DNA from: Cupriavidus basilensis
GTDB taxonomy: Bacteria > Pseudomonadota > Gammaproteobacteria > Burkholderiales > Burkholderiaceae
DNA: 64,000 nucleotides
Reading direction: 5' to 3'
Assembly (NCBI RefSeq): GCF_000832305.1
Contig: NZ_CP010537.1
Span: 1,922,001 to 1,986,000 of the forward strand
A program made the position numbers and the translations under genes. Each line of letters begins with the position of its first letter. Position 1 is the stretch's first letter. Shown here piece by piece: positions 24,972 to 32,716 of this stretch. A model generated the notes under the pieces. The model worked only from the letters and a program-made list of their open reading frames with translations, made no database searches and was not told where the DNA came from.

Positions 24972-26807
24972 ATGAACAAGCAAAGTCGGCAGGGCAAGGA
25001 AAACGTGCGGATAGGCGGCGCCTCCGGTTTCTGGGGCGACAGCGCAATCGGCCCGGTCCAGCTGGTGGACAAGGGCGACATCGACTACCTGGTGTTCGAC
25101 TACCTGGCTGAGCTCACCATGTCGCTGCTGGCGGCGGCGCGGCTGAAGAACCCGGAAGCCGGCTATGCGCTGGATTTTGTCAGCGGGGCCCTGCGCTCGG
25201 TGCTCAAGCCAGCCATGGAAAAGGGCATCCGCATCGTGAGCAATGCCGGTGGCGTGAATCCGCGGGCCTGCGCGGCGGCGGTGCGCAAGCTGGCCGAGGA
25301 ACTCGGCGTGACGGTGCGGGTGGCGGTGGTCGATGGCGACGACCTGTTGCCGCAGCTCGACGCGCTGCGCGCGGCAGGCACGCGCGACATGCAGAGCGGC
25401 GCCGCGATGCCGGCCCGCATCCTGACGGCCAACGCTTACCTGGGCGCCGTGCCGATCCGGGCCGCGCTGGATGCCGGCGCGGATATCGTGATCACCGGGC
25501 GCTGCGTGGACAGCGCGGTGACGCTGGGCGTGCTGATGCACGAGTTCAACTGGAGCCCCACCGACTACGACCTGCTGTGCGCGGGCAGCCTGGCGGGGCA
25601 CATCATCGAGTGCGGCTGCCAGGCCACCGGCGGCCTGCACACCGACTGGGAGCAGGTGCCGGACTGGGCCAATATCGGCTACCCGGTGGTGACCTGCCGG
25701 GCGGATGGCACCTTCCTGGTCGGCAAGCCGCCCGGCACCGGCGGGCTGGTCAGCCCCGCCACCGTCGGCGAGCAGATGCTGTACGAGATAGGCGATCCCG
25801 CTGCCTACCTGCTGCCTGACGTGATCTGCGATTTCACCGGCGTCACGCTGCGCCAGGCCGGGCCGGACCTGGTGGAAGTGCGGGGCGCCAAGGGTCGCCC
25901 GCCTACCGCCAGCTACAAGGTCTCGGCCACCTATGCCGACGGCTACCGCTGCTCGGCGCAACTGACCATCGTGGGCTTCGATGCCGTGCGCAAGGCGCGG
26001 CGCAGCGGCGAGGCCTTCCTGGCGCGCACGCGCGGCATGCTGGCACGGGCCGGGCAGCCGGATTTTACCGAGACCCGGCTGGACGTGCTGGGCACCGCCG
26101 CGGCCTTTGGCCCGCATGTGCCGCAACCGGCCTTGTTCGAGGCGGTGATGTGGCTGGCGGTGACGCATCCGGACAAGCGCGCACTGGAGTTGTTCGCGCG
26201 AGAGATCGCGCCGGCAGGCACTTCGTGGTCGCCCGGCACCACCGGGGTAGGCGGGCGGCCATCGGTCAGCATGGCCATCAAGCAGTTTCCCTTCCTGGTG
26301 CCAAAAACGCGGGTCCAGCCCGCCGTGTGGCTTGACGAGCAGCCGGTGCCGCTGCCCGCGACCTTGGCCTGCGCAAGCGATACGCCAACCGGCCCGGTGC
26401 CGGCGGGCAGGCCAGCCCGCGCCTCGACGCCTTCTGCGGCGGCCACTGAGCCTGCCGCAGACTGGGTCGATGTGCCGCTGATCCGGCTGGCGTACGGGCG
26501 TAGTGGCGACAAGGGCGACTTTTCCAACATCGGCATCATCGCGCGCGACGCCGCCTACCTGCCGCTGATCGACGCGCAGCTGACGGAGGCCGCCGTGGCC
26601 GCGTTCCTTGCGCACAACGTCAAGGGCAGGGTGACGCGTTACTTCCTGCCCGGCATCGGCGCCTTCAACTTCCTGTGCGAGCAGGCGCTGGGCGGCGGCG
26701 GCATGGCGTCGCTGCGCAACGATCCGCTGGGCAAGGGGATGGGCCAGGTCCTGCTGGCCATGCCGGTGCGGGTGCCGCCGGCGCTGGCGCGGTCACTGGG
26801 CGCCTGA
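24972..26807 (+). CDS. AtuA-like protein (DUF1446 family)
   Basis: A 611-residue protein of the acyclic-terpene-utilisation AtuA family. The N-terminal domain has VRIGGASGFWGDSAIGPVQL, RIVSNAGGVNPRACAAAVRK and DIVITGRCVDSAVTLG. A Pro/Ala linker at about residues 465-495 leads to the C-terminal AtuA-like domain (RLAYGRSGDKGDFSNIGIIA). AtuA is required for citronellol/geraniol growth in Pseudomonas, but its reaction is not established. Here it leads the island, with promoter A upstream and an AraC gene after it. Cytoplasmic; no signal peptide. Confidence 0.88.
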   Translation: MNKQSRQGKENVRIGGASGFWGDSAIGPVQLVDKGDIDYLVFDYLAELTMSLLAAARLKNPEAGYALDFVSGALRSVLKPAMEKGIRIVSNAGGVNPRACAAAVRKLAEELGVTVRVAVVDGDDLLPQLDALRAAGTRDMQSGAAMPARILTANAYLGAVPIRAALDAGADIVITGRCVDSAVTLGVLMHEFNWSPTDYDLLCAGSLAGHIIECGCQATGGLHTDWEQVPDWANIGYPVVTCRADGTFLVGKPPGTGGLVSPATVGEQMLYEIGDPAAYLLPDVICDFTGVTLRQAGPDLVEVRGAKGRPPTASYKVSATYADGYRCSAQLTIVGFDAVRKARRSGEAFLARTRGMLARAGQPDFTETRLDVLGTAAAFGPHVPQPALFEAVMWLAVTHPDKRALELFAREIAPAGTSWSPGTTGVGGRPSVSMAIKQFPFLVPKTRVQPAVWLDEQPVPLPATLACASDTPTGPVPAGRPARASTPSAAATEPAADWVDVPLIRLAYGRSGDKGDFSNIGIIARDAAYLPLIDAQLTEAAVAAFLAHNVKGRVTRYFLPGIGAFNFLCEQALGGGGMASLRNDPLGKGMGQVLLAMPVRVPPALARSLGA

Positions 26808-26981
26808 GCCAGGCCGGATGGGGTCTGTCCCGGCGCCGACCCCGACCCCGACGGAATGCGGCATCGGGATAAACCCCCATCCGGCGGCTGTTTGGCCCCC
26901 TTCGCTGGCATCATGACGCAGGCGCGCAAGGCCGCCGGGCGGCTGCCCGCGCGCTCTTGCCGAACCAGGCGCCAGCCGTCA

Positions 26982-27013
26982 GTCACATCAGCCACATCGG
27001 CCACATCGGCCAC
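26982..27013. repeat. Short 9-nt tandem repeat upstream of the first AraC gene
   Basis: About three units of CCACATCGG (the first degenerate). It is one of four 9-nt tandem repeats in the island. Confidence 0.5.
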
Positions 27014-27041
27014 GCGCGGCGCCGCGAACAGTGAGACCCAG

Positions 27042-27881
27042 ATGCAGCCAGTTTTGCCATGCACACCGGATGCCGCGGGCCTGCCATGCGGGCGCTCGAG
27101 CGGAAGCTTCATGTGGATCGACCCCGACCGCGTGCTCTACGTCGGGCTGCTCGGCGCGCCGTCGGTGCGCTCCATCGGCGCCATCCTGCTTTATGTGGCG
27201 CTGGACGCGCCGTTTCGCCTGAGCGTGGCGGATGGCGAGTGGGAAACCGCCGAGATCGCCTTCGTGCCGCCCTACGCCGCGCACCGCATCGCCTCCGACA
27301 GCCGCAGCCTGTGCGGCTTCCTGATCGAGCCCGAGACCGTCGATATGTCCCGCTTGCCACTGCCGCTGCGCGGTCCGGGCGGCGCGCTGGCAGCGCCGCG
27401 GATGGCGCAGCATGCACGCGACCTGATCGCTCAGCTGCGCGGCATGCGGCGGCCAGAGCTGGGCGCCGGGCTGCTCGATGCGCTGTTGCTGGGCGAGCCG
27501 CTGGCGCCGCGCTCGCTCGATCCGCGCATCGATGCGGCGGTGCGCCAGATCAAGGCCGACCCGGGTGGGCGTAGCGCCGCCAGCGACCATGCGCGCGACG
27601 CCAACTTGTCGTTTTCCCGCTTCCTGCACCTGTTCAAGGAGGAGGTCGGCACGCCGTTCCGCACATTCCGCACCTGGAAGCGCGCCCGCAGCCTGCTGCA
27701 CTACGTCACCCAGCAGGCCAACCTGGCCGAGGTCGCGCTGGATACCGGCTATCCGGATTCCACGCACTTCAGCCACTCCATCCGCCGCGTGTACGGGCTC
27801 AAGCCGCGTGATATCTTTGCGGGTTCGCGCAAGCTCGCGCTGCATGGCCTGCCGCCAATGACTGCCTATCGCCCCGCGTAG
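27042..27881 (+). CDS. AraC-family regulator 1 of the catabolic island
   Basis: About 279 residues. The N-terminal cupin-like domain begins MWIDPDRVLYVGLLGAPSVR. The C-terminal double HTH contains LSFSRFLHLFKEEVGTPFRT and GYPDSTHFSHSIRRVYGLKP. It is closely similar to the AraC at the other end of the island, especially in the DNA-binding half, so both probably recognise the same sites. The start is uncertain: an ATG just before the conserved region is taken, but the frame is open to 26856. The start region has no ribosome-binding site and shares a short sequence with the carboxylase gene start. Confidence 0.85.
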   Translation: MQPVLPCTPDAAGLPCGRSSGSFMWIDPDRVLYVGLLGAPSVRSIGAILLYVALDAPFRLSVADGEWETAEIAFVPPYAAHRIASDSRSLCGFLIEPETVDMSRLPLPLRGPGGALAAPRMAQHARDLIAQLRGMRRPELGAGLLDALLLGEPLAPRSLDPRIDAAVRQIKADPGGRSAASDHARDANLSFSRFLHLFKEEVGTPFRTFRTWKRARSLLHYVTQQANLAEVALDTGYPDSTHFSHSIRRVYGLKPRDIFAGSRKLALHGLPPMTAYRPA

Positions 27882-27896
27882 CTGGCCGGGCGGCGA

Positions 27897-27936
27897 CCAC
27901 TTTGCACAAGACCAACGGCGCGCCGCGCGCCAGAAT
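27897..27936 (+). promoter_or_regulatory. Regulon promoter B, before the TIGR03084-family gene
   Basis: Element CCACTTTGCACAAGA with CAGAAT starting 34 nt after its first base. It nearly matches site E (CCACTTTGCGCAAGA). Confidence 0.65.
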
Positions 27937-27999
27937 CGAAGCCATAGAACCTCGCCAAGCCTGCCGCCAACGGCAGCCGACGGCAACCGGATACTCCCC

Positions 28000-28812
28000 A
28001 TGAAAGCAACCTGTCAGGACCTGCTGGACGAATACCGCGAGCTGGCCGCCCTTTGCGCCACGCTCACCGCCGCGCAATGGCGCGAGCCGAGCGCTTTCCA
28101 TGACTGGAGCGCCTGGGACGAGATCGCCCACCTGTGCTACTTCGACCAGACCGCGCTGCAGGCTGCCAACGACCCGCAAGCCTTCCTGCGCGACGCGCAA
28201 GCGCTCAACGCGCTGATGGCAGGAGGCGGGCATATCAGCGCCGTGGCGCGCGATACCTATGGCCACCTGGACGGCCCCGCCTTGCTGGCGTACTGGCAGC
28301 CACTGTACGAGCAACTGGTGCGCACGCTGGCCGCGCTCGACCCCAAGGCCCGCCTGCCCTGGTACGGTCCACCCATGAGCGCCCGCAGCTTTGCCACCGC
28401 GCGGCTGATGGAGACCTGGGCCCATGGCCAGGACGTCTGGGATACGGCAGGCCGGGCCCGCGCGCCCACAGCCCGCCTCAAGCACGTCGCGCATATCGGC
28501 GCCACCACCTACGGCTGGACCTTCGTCAACCGCGGCGAGCCGGTGCCGGGGCTCGCGCCTTATATCGCGCTGAGCGCGCCCGACGGCAGCGAGTGGACCT
28601 GGAACGAACCGCAGCAGGACAACTACGTGCGCGGCAGCGCCGAAGATTTCTGCCTGCTGGTCACGCAGCGCCGCCATCTGGACGATACCCGCCTGCAATA
28701 TAGCGCCGGGCCGGCCCGGCAATGGCTGGCGCAGGCCCAGTGCTTTGCCGGGCCGCCCGCCAACGGGCCGGCTGCCGGCACGCGCGTGTTGCGCATGGCT
28801 TCGGCAGGGTGA
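28000..28812 (+). CDS. TIGR03084-family DinB-fold metal-binding protein
   Basis: A 270-residue cytoplasmic protein. The first half is a DinB/maleylpyruvate-isomerase-like four-helix bundle: WSAWDEIAHLCYFDQTAL carries one candidate metal His and METWAHGQDVWD carries the E-x(3)-H-x(3)-D-type ligands. The second half has the beta-rich segment YIALSAPDGSEWTWNEP typical of TIGR03084. Actinobacterial relatives use mycothiol, which this host should lack, so the reaction here is open. It is driven by promoter B, and its stop overlaps the next start (GTGA). Confidence 0.78.
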   Translation: MKATCQDLLDEYRELAALCATLTAAQWREPSAFHDWSAWDEIAHLCYFDQTALQAANDPQAFLRDAQALNALMAGGGHISAVARDTYGHLDGPALLAYWQPLYEQLVRTLAALDPKARLPWYGPPMSARSFATARLMETWAHGQDVWDTAGRARAPTARLKHVAHIGATTYGWTFVNRGEPVPGLAPYIALSAPDGSEWTWNEPQQDNYVRGSAEDFCLLVTQRRHLDDTRLQYSAGPARQWLAQAQCFAGPPANGPAAGTRVLRMASAG

Positions 28813-29711
28813 ACGGCCCCGCAGCGCCCGTTCAGGCCGCGCACGGCGATCCGCTGGTGCCGGCGCTCGCCGCCGGGATCGACGCAGCGCTGCGCCGGCT
28901 CAGCGCCGATCCCGGTGAAACCTGCCTCTCCGAGCACGCCTTCGCCAACCTGTACCTGTTCCGGCAAGCGCACGCCTACCGCTATGTCGGCGGCGATTAT
29001 CCGCATATCAGCGGCGTAACCTATGACGGCGCGCGCCACGTGCTGCCGTTGTTCGCGCTGGAAACCACGCCGGTTGACGTGCTGCGCGCGCTGCTCTGCG
29101 AACACGCCTGCTTCTATCCGCTGTCCACGGCCCAGGTCGCGCGGCTCGACCCCGCCATCTTCACCTGGACGGCATCGCGCGCCGACGCCGACTACCTTTA
29201 TCCCGCCGCCAACTTCACGGCCTATCGCGGCACGACGCTGGCCAAGAAGCGCAACCTGATGAAGCAGTTGCTGGCCACGCATGCCGTCACCGCGCGCGCC
29301 TACCACCCGGGGCTGGCCGACCAGGCCCTGGCCGTGCATGAAGGCTGGATGCAAGCCAAGCACAAGGCGCACGGCGAAGCCGACGACACCCCCTGCGTTG
29401 AGGCCCTCCAACACGCCGAACGACTCGGCCTGGAAGGCTTCCTGTACGAGATAGCGGGGCAGCCCGTGGGTTTCGTGCTGGCGCAGGAGATCCGCCCAAC
29501 GGTTTTCGCCATGCGCTTCGCCAAAGGCCTGGCGGCCTGCAAGGGCATCTACCAGTACATGTTCCACCACTTCTGCACGGCGTATCCACGCCCGGTAGCG
29601 TGGCTGAATTTCGAACAGGACATGGGGCTGGACAACTTCCGTCAGACCAAGCTTTCCTATGCGCCGAGCGCGTTGCTGCCGAAGTTCAGGGTGCGATTGC
29701 GGGTGGGTTGA
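28809..29711 (+). CDS. DUF2156-like (phosphatidylglycerol lysyltransferase domain) protein
   Basis: A 300-residue cytoplasmic protein with a GNAT-like double fold. LSEHAFANLYLFRQAHAYRY and TAYRGTTLAKKRNLMKQLLA match the DUF2156 C-terminal acyltransferase-like domain, and WLNFEQDMGLDNFRQTKLSY is its usual end. It starts at GTG within the stop of the TIGR03084-type gene, so the two are translationally coupled. There is no membrane domain, unlike MprF. Its part in the catabolic island is unknown; transfer of an acyl or aminoacyl group is the family-level guess. Confidence 0.72.
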   Translation: MNGPAAPVQAAHGDPLVPALAAGIDAALRRLSADPGETCLSEHAFANLYLFRQAHAYRYVGGDYPHISGVTYDGARHVLPLFALETTPVDVLRALLCEHACFYPLSTAQVARLDPAIFTWTASRADADYLYPAANFTAYRGTTLAKKRNLMKQLLATHAVTARAYHPGLADQALAVHEGWMQAKHKAHGEADDTPCVEALQHAERLGLEGFLYEIAGQPVGFVLAQEIRPTVFAMRFAKGLAACKGIYQYMFHHFCTAYPRPVAWLNFEQDMGLDNFRQTKLSYAPSALLPKFRVRLRVG

Positions 29712-29754
29712 CGGACTTCCGGCGCCGGTCGCACACAGGCGCAAAGCAGCACAG

Positions 29755-29794
29755 CCAGTTCTCGCAAGACCCTACCGGCTCCCACCCCTACCAT
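29755..29794 (+). promoter_or_regulatory. Regulon promoter C, before the carboxylase operon
   Basis: Element CCAGTTCTCGCAAGA with TACCAT starting exactly 34 nt after its first base, about 40 nt before the carboxylase beta start. Confidence 0.65.
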
Positions 29795-29833
29795 GGCTTC
29801 ACATCGGCGCACCGCCCCGAACAGTGAACCCAC

Positions 29834-31456
29834 ATGGCAAATATCGAATCCAGACTCTCCGCCGGCAGTGAAGCATTCCAGGCCAACCGCGCCGGCATGC
29901 TGGCACTGCTGGAGCGTATCCGCGCCTTCGAGCAGCGCGCCGCCAGTTTGTCCGCCGCCTCGCGCGAGCGCTTCGAGAAACGCGGGCAGTTGCTGCCGCG
30001 CGACCGGCTGGCTTTGTTGCTGGACCCGGGCGCACCGTTTATCGAGTTGTCGTCGCTGGCCGGGCTGGGGCTGGACAACCCAGACCTGGACAAGAGCGTG
30101 CCCGGCGGCGGCCTGATCGCGGGCATCGGCTTTGTGTCGGGCCTGCGCTGCATGATCAGCGCCTCGGACTCGGGCATCAACGCCGGCGCCTTGCAACCCA
30201 AGGGGCTGGACAAGCAGCTGCGAGTGCAGGAGATCGCGCTCGAGAACAAGCTGCCCTATGTGCAGCTGGTGGAGAGTGCCGGCGCCAACCTGATGACCTA
30301 CAAGGTCGAGGATTTCGTGCGGGGCGGCAACCTGTTCCGCAACCTGGCGCTCCTGTCGGCCGCCGGGCTGCCGGTGGTGACGGTGACGCATGGCTCGTCC
30401 ACCGCGGGTGGGGCCTACCAGACCGGCTTGTCGGACTACATCATCATGGTGCGCGGGCGCTCGCGCGCCTTCCTGGCAGGCCCGCCGCTGTTGATGGCAG
30501 CGACGGGCGAAGTGGCCACCGAGGAGGAACTCGGTGGCGCCGTGATGCATACCTCGGTCTCCGGCCTGGGCGACTACCTAGCCGAGGACGACCGCGATGC
30601 GCTGCGCATCGCCCGCGAGATCCTGGGCAAGATCGACTGGCACCGCGACCAGCCCGCCGCCGCGCCGCGCAGCTACAAGCCGCCGCGCTTCGATGCCGAG
30701 GAGCTGCTCGGCGTGATGCCGATGGACCATAAGCGGCCGGTCGACATGAAGGAGGTGATCGCGCGCATTGCCGACGATTCCGACTTCCTGGAGTTCGGCG
30801 AGAACTACGGCGGCGCCACCGTGTGCGGCCATGTCAAGATCGAGGGCTGGCCGCTGGGCATCATCACCAACAACGGCCCGATCGATCCGGCCGGCGCGAC
30901 CAAGGCCACGCACTTTATCCAGGCCTGTTGCCAGTCGCGCACGCCCATCCTCTACCTGAACAACACCACCGGCTTCATGGTAGGCCGCAGCCATGAGGAA
31001 GCCGGGATCATCAAGCACGGCTCCAAGATGATCCAGGCGGTGAGCAACGCCACCGTGCCGCAGATCACGATCTATTGCGGCGCGTCGTTCGGCGCGGGCA
31101 ACTACGGCATGTGCGGGCGCGGCTTCCACCCGCGTTTCTGCTTCTCCTGGCCCAACGCCAAGACCGCGGTGATGGGCGGCGAGCAGGCCGCGCGCACCAT
31201 GGCCATCGTGACCGAGGCCGCCATGAAGCGCAAAGGCGGGCAGGCCGATGCCGACCAGCTGGAAGCACTGCAGAAAGGCATCGTCGAGCGCTTCGACCGC
31301 CAGATGAGCGTGTTTGTCACCAGCGCCCACGTGCTGGACGACGGCGTGATCGACCCGCGCAATACGCGCGCGGTGCTGGCCAATGTGCTGGCGATCTGCC
31401 GCGAGGGCGACGCCAGGACGCCGCAAGCCATGCAATTCGGGGTTGCCCGGCCCTGA
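29834..31456 (+). CDS. Biotin-dependent acyl-CoA carboxylase, carboxyltransferase (beta) subunit
   Basis: A 540-residue carboxyltransferase with both crotonase-like halves. The first oxyanion loop is GSSTAGGAYQTGLSD and the second is YCGASFGAGNYGMCGRGFHP. It resembles 3-methylcrotonyl- and geranyl-CoA carboxylase beta chains. By hand alignment, the methylcrotonyl enzyme's Phe in HFGRIF is Gly164 here (VRGGNLFRN), the change I recall as making room for long geranyl-type chains. With the alpha subunit two genes on, it should carboxylate a beta-methyl-branched 2-enoyl-CoA. It heads the operon beta-ACAD-alpha-hydratase-ligase-methyltransferase. Confidence 0.9.
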   Translation: MANIESRLSAGSEAFQANRAGMLALLERIRAFEQRAASLSAASRERFEKRGQLLPRDRLALLLDPGAPFIELSSLAGLGLDNPDLDKSVPGGGLIAGIGFVSGLRCMISASDSGINAGALQPKGLDKQLRVQEIALENKLPYVQLVESAGANLMTYKVEDFVRGGNLFRNLALLSAAGLPVVTVTHGSSTAGGAYQTGLSDYIIMVRGRSRAFLAGPPLLMAATGEVATEEELGGAVMHTSVSGLGDYLAEDDRDALRIAREILGKIDWHRDQPAAAPRSYKPPRFDAEELLGVMPMDHKRPVDMKEVIARIADDSDFLEFGENYGGATVCGHVKIEGWPLGIITNNGPIDPAGATKATHFIQACCQSRTPILYLNNTTGFMVGRSHEEAGIIKHGSKMIQAVSNATVPQITIYCGASFGAGNYGMCGRGFHPRFCFSWPNAKTAVMGGEQAARTMAIVTEAAMKRKGGQADADQLEALQKGIVERFDRQMSVFVTSAHVLDDGVIDPRNTRAVLANVLAICREGDARTPQAMQFGVARP

Positions 31457-31522
31457 CAGCCACGGACTAGCCACGGACTCAGCCGGAACAGACATGCAAA
31501 AGAACGAACGGAGACCAGCGAC

Positions 31523-32677
31523 ATGCTACTGACACCCGAACACGAGGCGCTGCGCGCCACCATCAAGCGCTTTATCGCCGAGCAGATCAATCCGCACGTC
31601 GACGCCTGGGAAGAGGCCGAGATCTTCCCCGCGCATGAGGTCTTCCGCAAGATGGGCGATCTGGGCCTGCTGGGCCTGTCCAAGCCGGAAGCCGATGGCG
31701 GCATGGGCCTCGATTACTCCTACAGCGCGGTGCTGGCGGAGACGCTGTCCGACATCAACTGCGGCGGCGTGCCCATGGCCATCGGGGTGCAGACCGACAT
31801 GGCCACTCCGGCCCTGGCCCACCACGGCAGCGCGGAGCTGCGCCGCGAATTCCTGGCGCCCGCGATCCGCGGCGAGTACGTGGCCTGCCTGGGCGTCTCG
31901 GAGGTGGGCAGCGGCTCCGACGTGGCCTCGATCAAGACCACCGCAAGGCGCGACGGCGACGACTACATCATCAACGGCGGCAAGATGTGGACCACCAATG
32001 GCACCCAGGCCGACTTCTGCTGCGTGCTGGCCAATACGTCGGACGCAGCGCCGCACCGCAACAAGACGCTGATCGTGGTGCCCATGAAGACCCGCGGCGT
32101 TTCGGTGGCCAAGAAGATCCGCAAGATCGGCATGGACTCGTCCGATACCGCGCAGCTGTACTTCGACGACGTGCGGGTGCCGCAGCGCTACCGCATCGGC
32201 GAGGAAGGCATGGGCTTTACCTACCAGATGGAACAGTTCCAGGTAGAGCGCCTGTGGGGCGCGCTCAGCTCCGCCAGCCGATGCGCCAAGGCGATCGACC
32301 TCACCATCGAGTACACCCGCGAGCGCAAGGCATTTGGCCGCTCCATCCTGGACAACCAGTGGGTGCACTACACCTTGGCCGAGCTGCAGACCGAGGTGGA
32401 AGCGCTGCACGCCCTGTGCTGGCGCGCCGTGGAGATGATGGTGCGCGGCGAGGATGCCACCCGCCTGGCCACCATGGCCAAGCTCAAGGCCGGCCGGCTG
32501 TCGCGCGAGGTGGCGGACCGCTGCCTGCAGTTCTGGGGCGGCATGGGCTACGTGCTGGAAAGCCCGATCTCGCGCATTTTCCGGGATGGGCGGCTCACCT
32601 CCATCGGCGGCGGCGCCGACGAGGTCATGATGCAGATCCTGTGCAAGTTCATGGGCACCTTCCCCCAGTCGAAGTAA
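31523..32677 (+). CDS. Acyl-CoA dehydrogenase (citronellyl/isovaleryl-CoA-like)
   Basis: A 384-residue FAD enzyme. LGVSEVGSGSDVASIKTTAR and GKMWTTNGTQADF are the substrate and FAD loops. The C-terminus FRDGRLTSIGGGADEVMM lacks the Glu of the medium-chain IYEGT motif, so the catalytic base must sit elsewhere, as in isovaleryl-CoA dehydrogenase. Placed between the carboxylase subunit genes, it probably makes the 2-enoyl-CoA substrate of the carboxylase, as AtuD does for citronellyl-CoA. Confidence 0.9.
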   Translation: MLLTPEHEALRATIKRFIAEQINPHVDAWEEAEIFPAHEVFRKMGDLGLLGLSKPEADGGMGLDYSYSAVLAETLSDINCGGVPMAIGVQTDMATPALAHHGSAELRREFLAPAIRGEYVACLGVSEVGSGSDVASIKTTARRDGDDYIINGGKMWTTNGTQADFCCVLANTSDAAPHRNKTLIVVPMKTRGVSVAKKIRKIGMDSSDTAQLYFDDVRVPQRYRIGEEGMGFTYQMEQFQVERLWGALSSASRCAKAIDLTIEYTRERKAFGRSILDNQWVHYTLAELQTEVEALHALCWRAVEMMVRGEDATRLATMAKLKAGRLSREVADRCLQFWGGMGYVLESPISRIFRDGRLTSIGGGADEVMMQILCKFMGTFPQSK

Positions 32678-32716
32678 GCGTTCAAAGCAAAAGACAAGAG
32701 AGCAGACCAGGCCACC

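Noticed and set aside
24696..26615. Apparent 1162-residue protein extending the minus-strand ligase upstream
   Set aside because: Only the part after the TTG at 24695 has ligase motifs; the rest is antisense to the atuA-like gene and lacks any recognisable domain.
26957..26971. Minus-strand TCTTGCC... sequence as an eighth copy of the regulon element
   Set aside because: Several conserved positions mismatch and it points away from the AraC1 gene.
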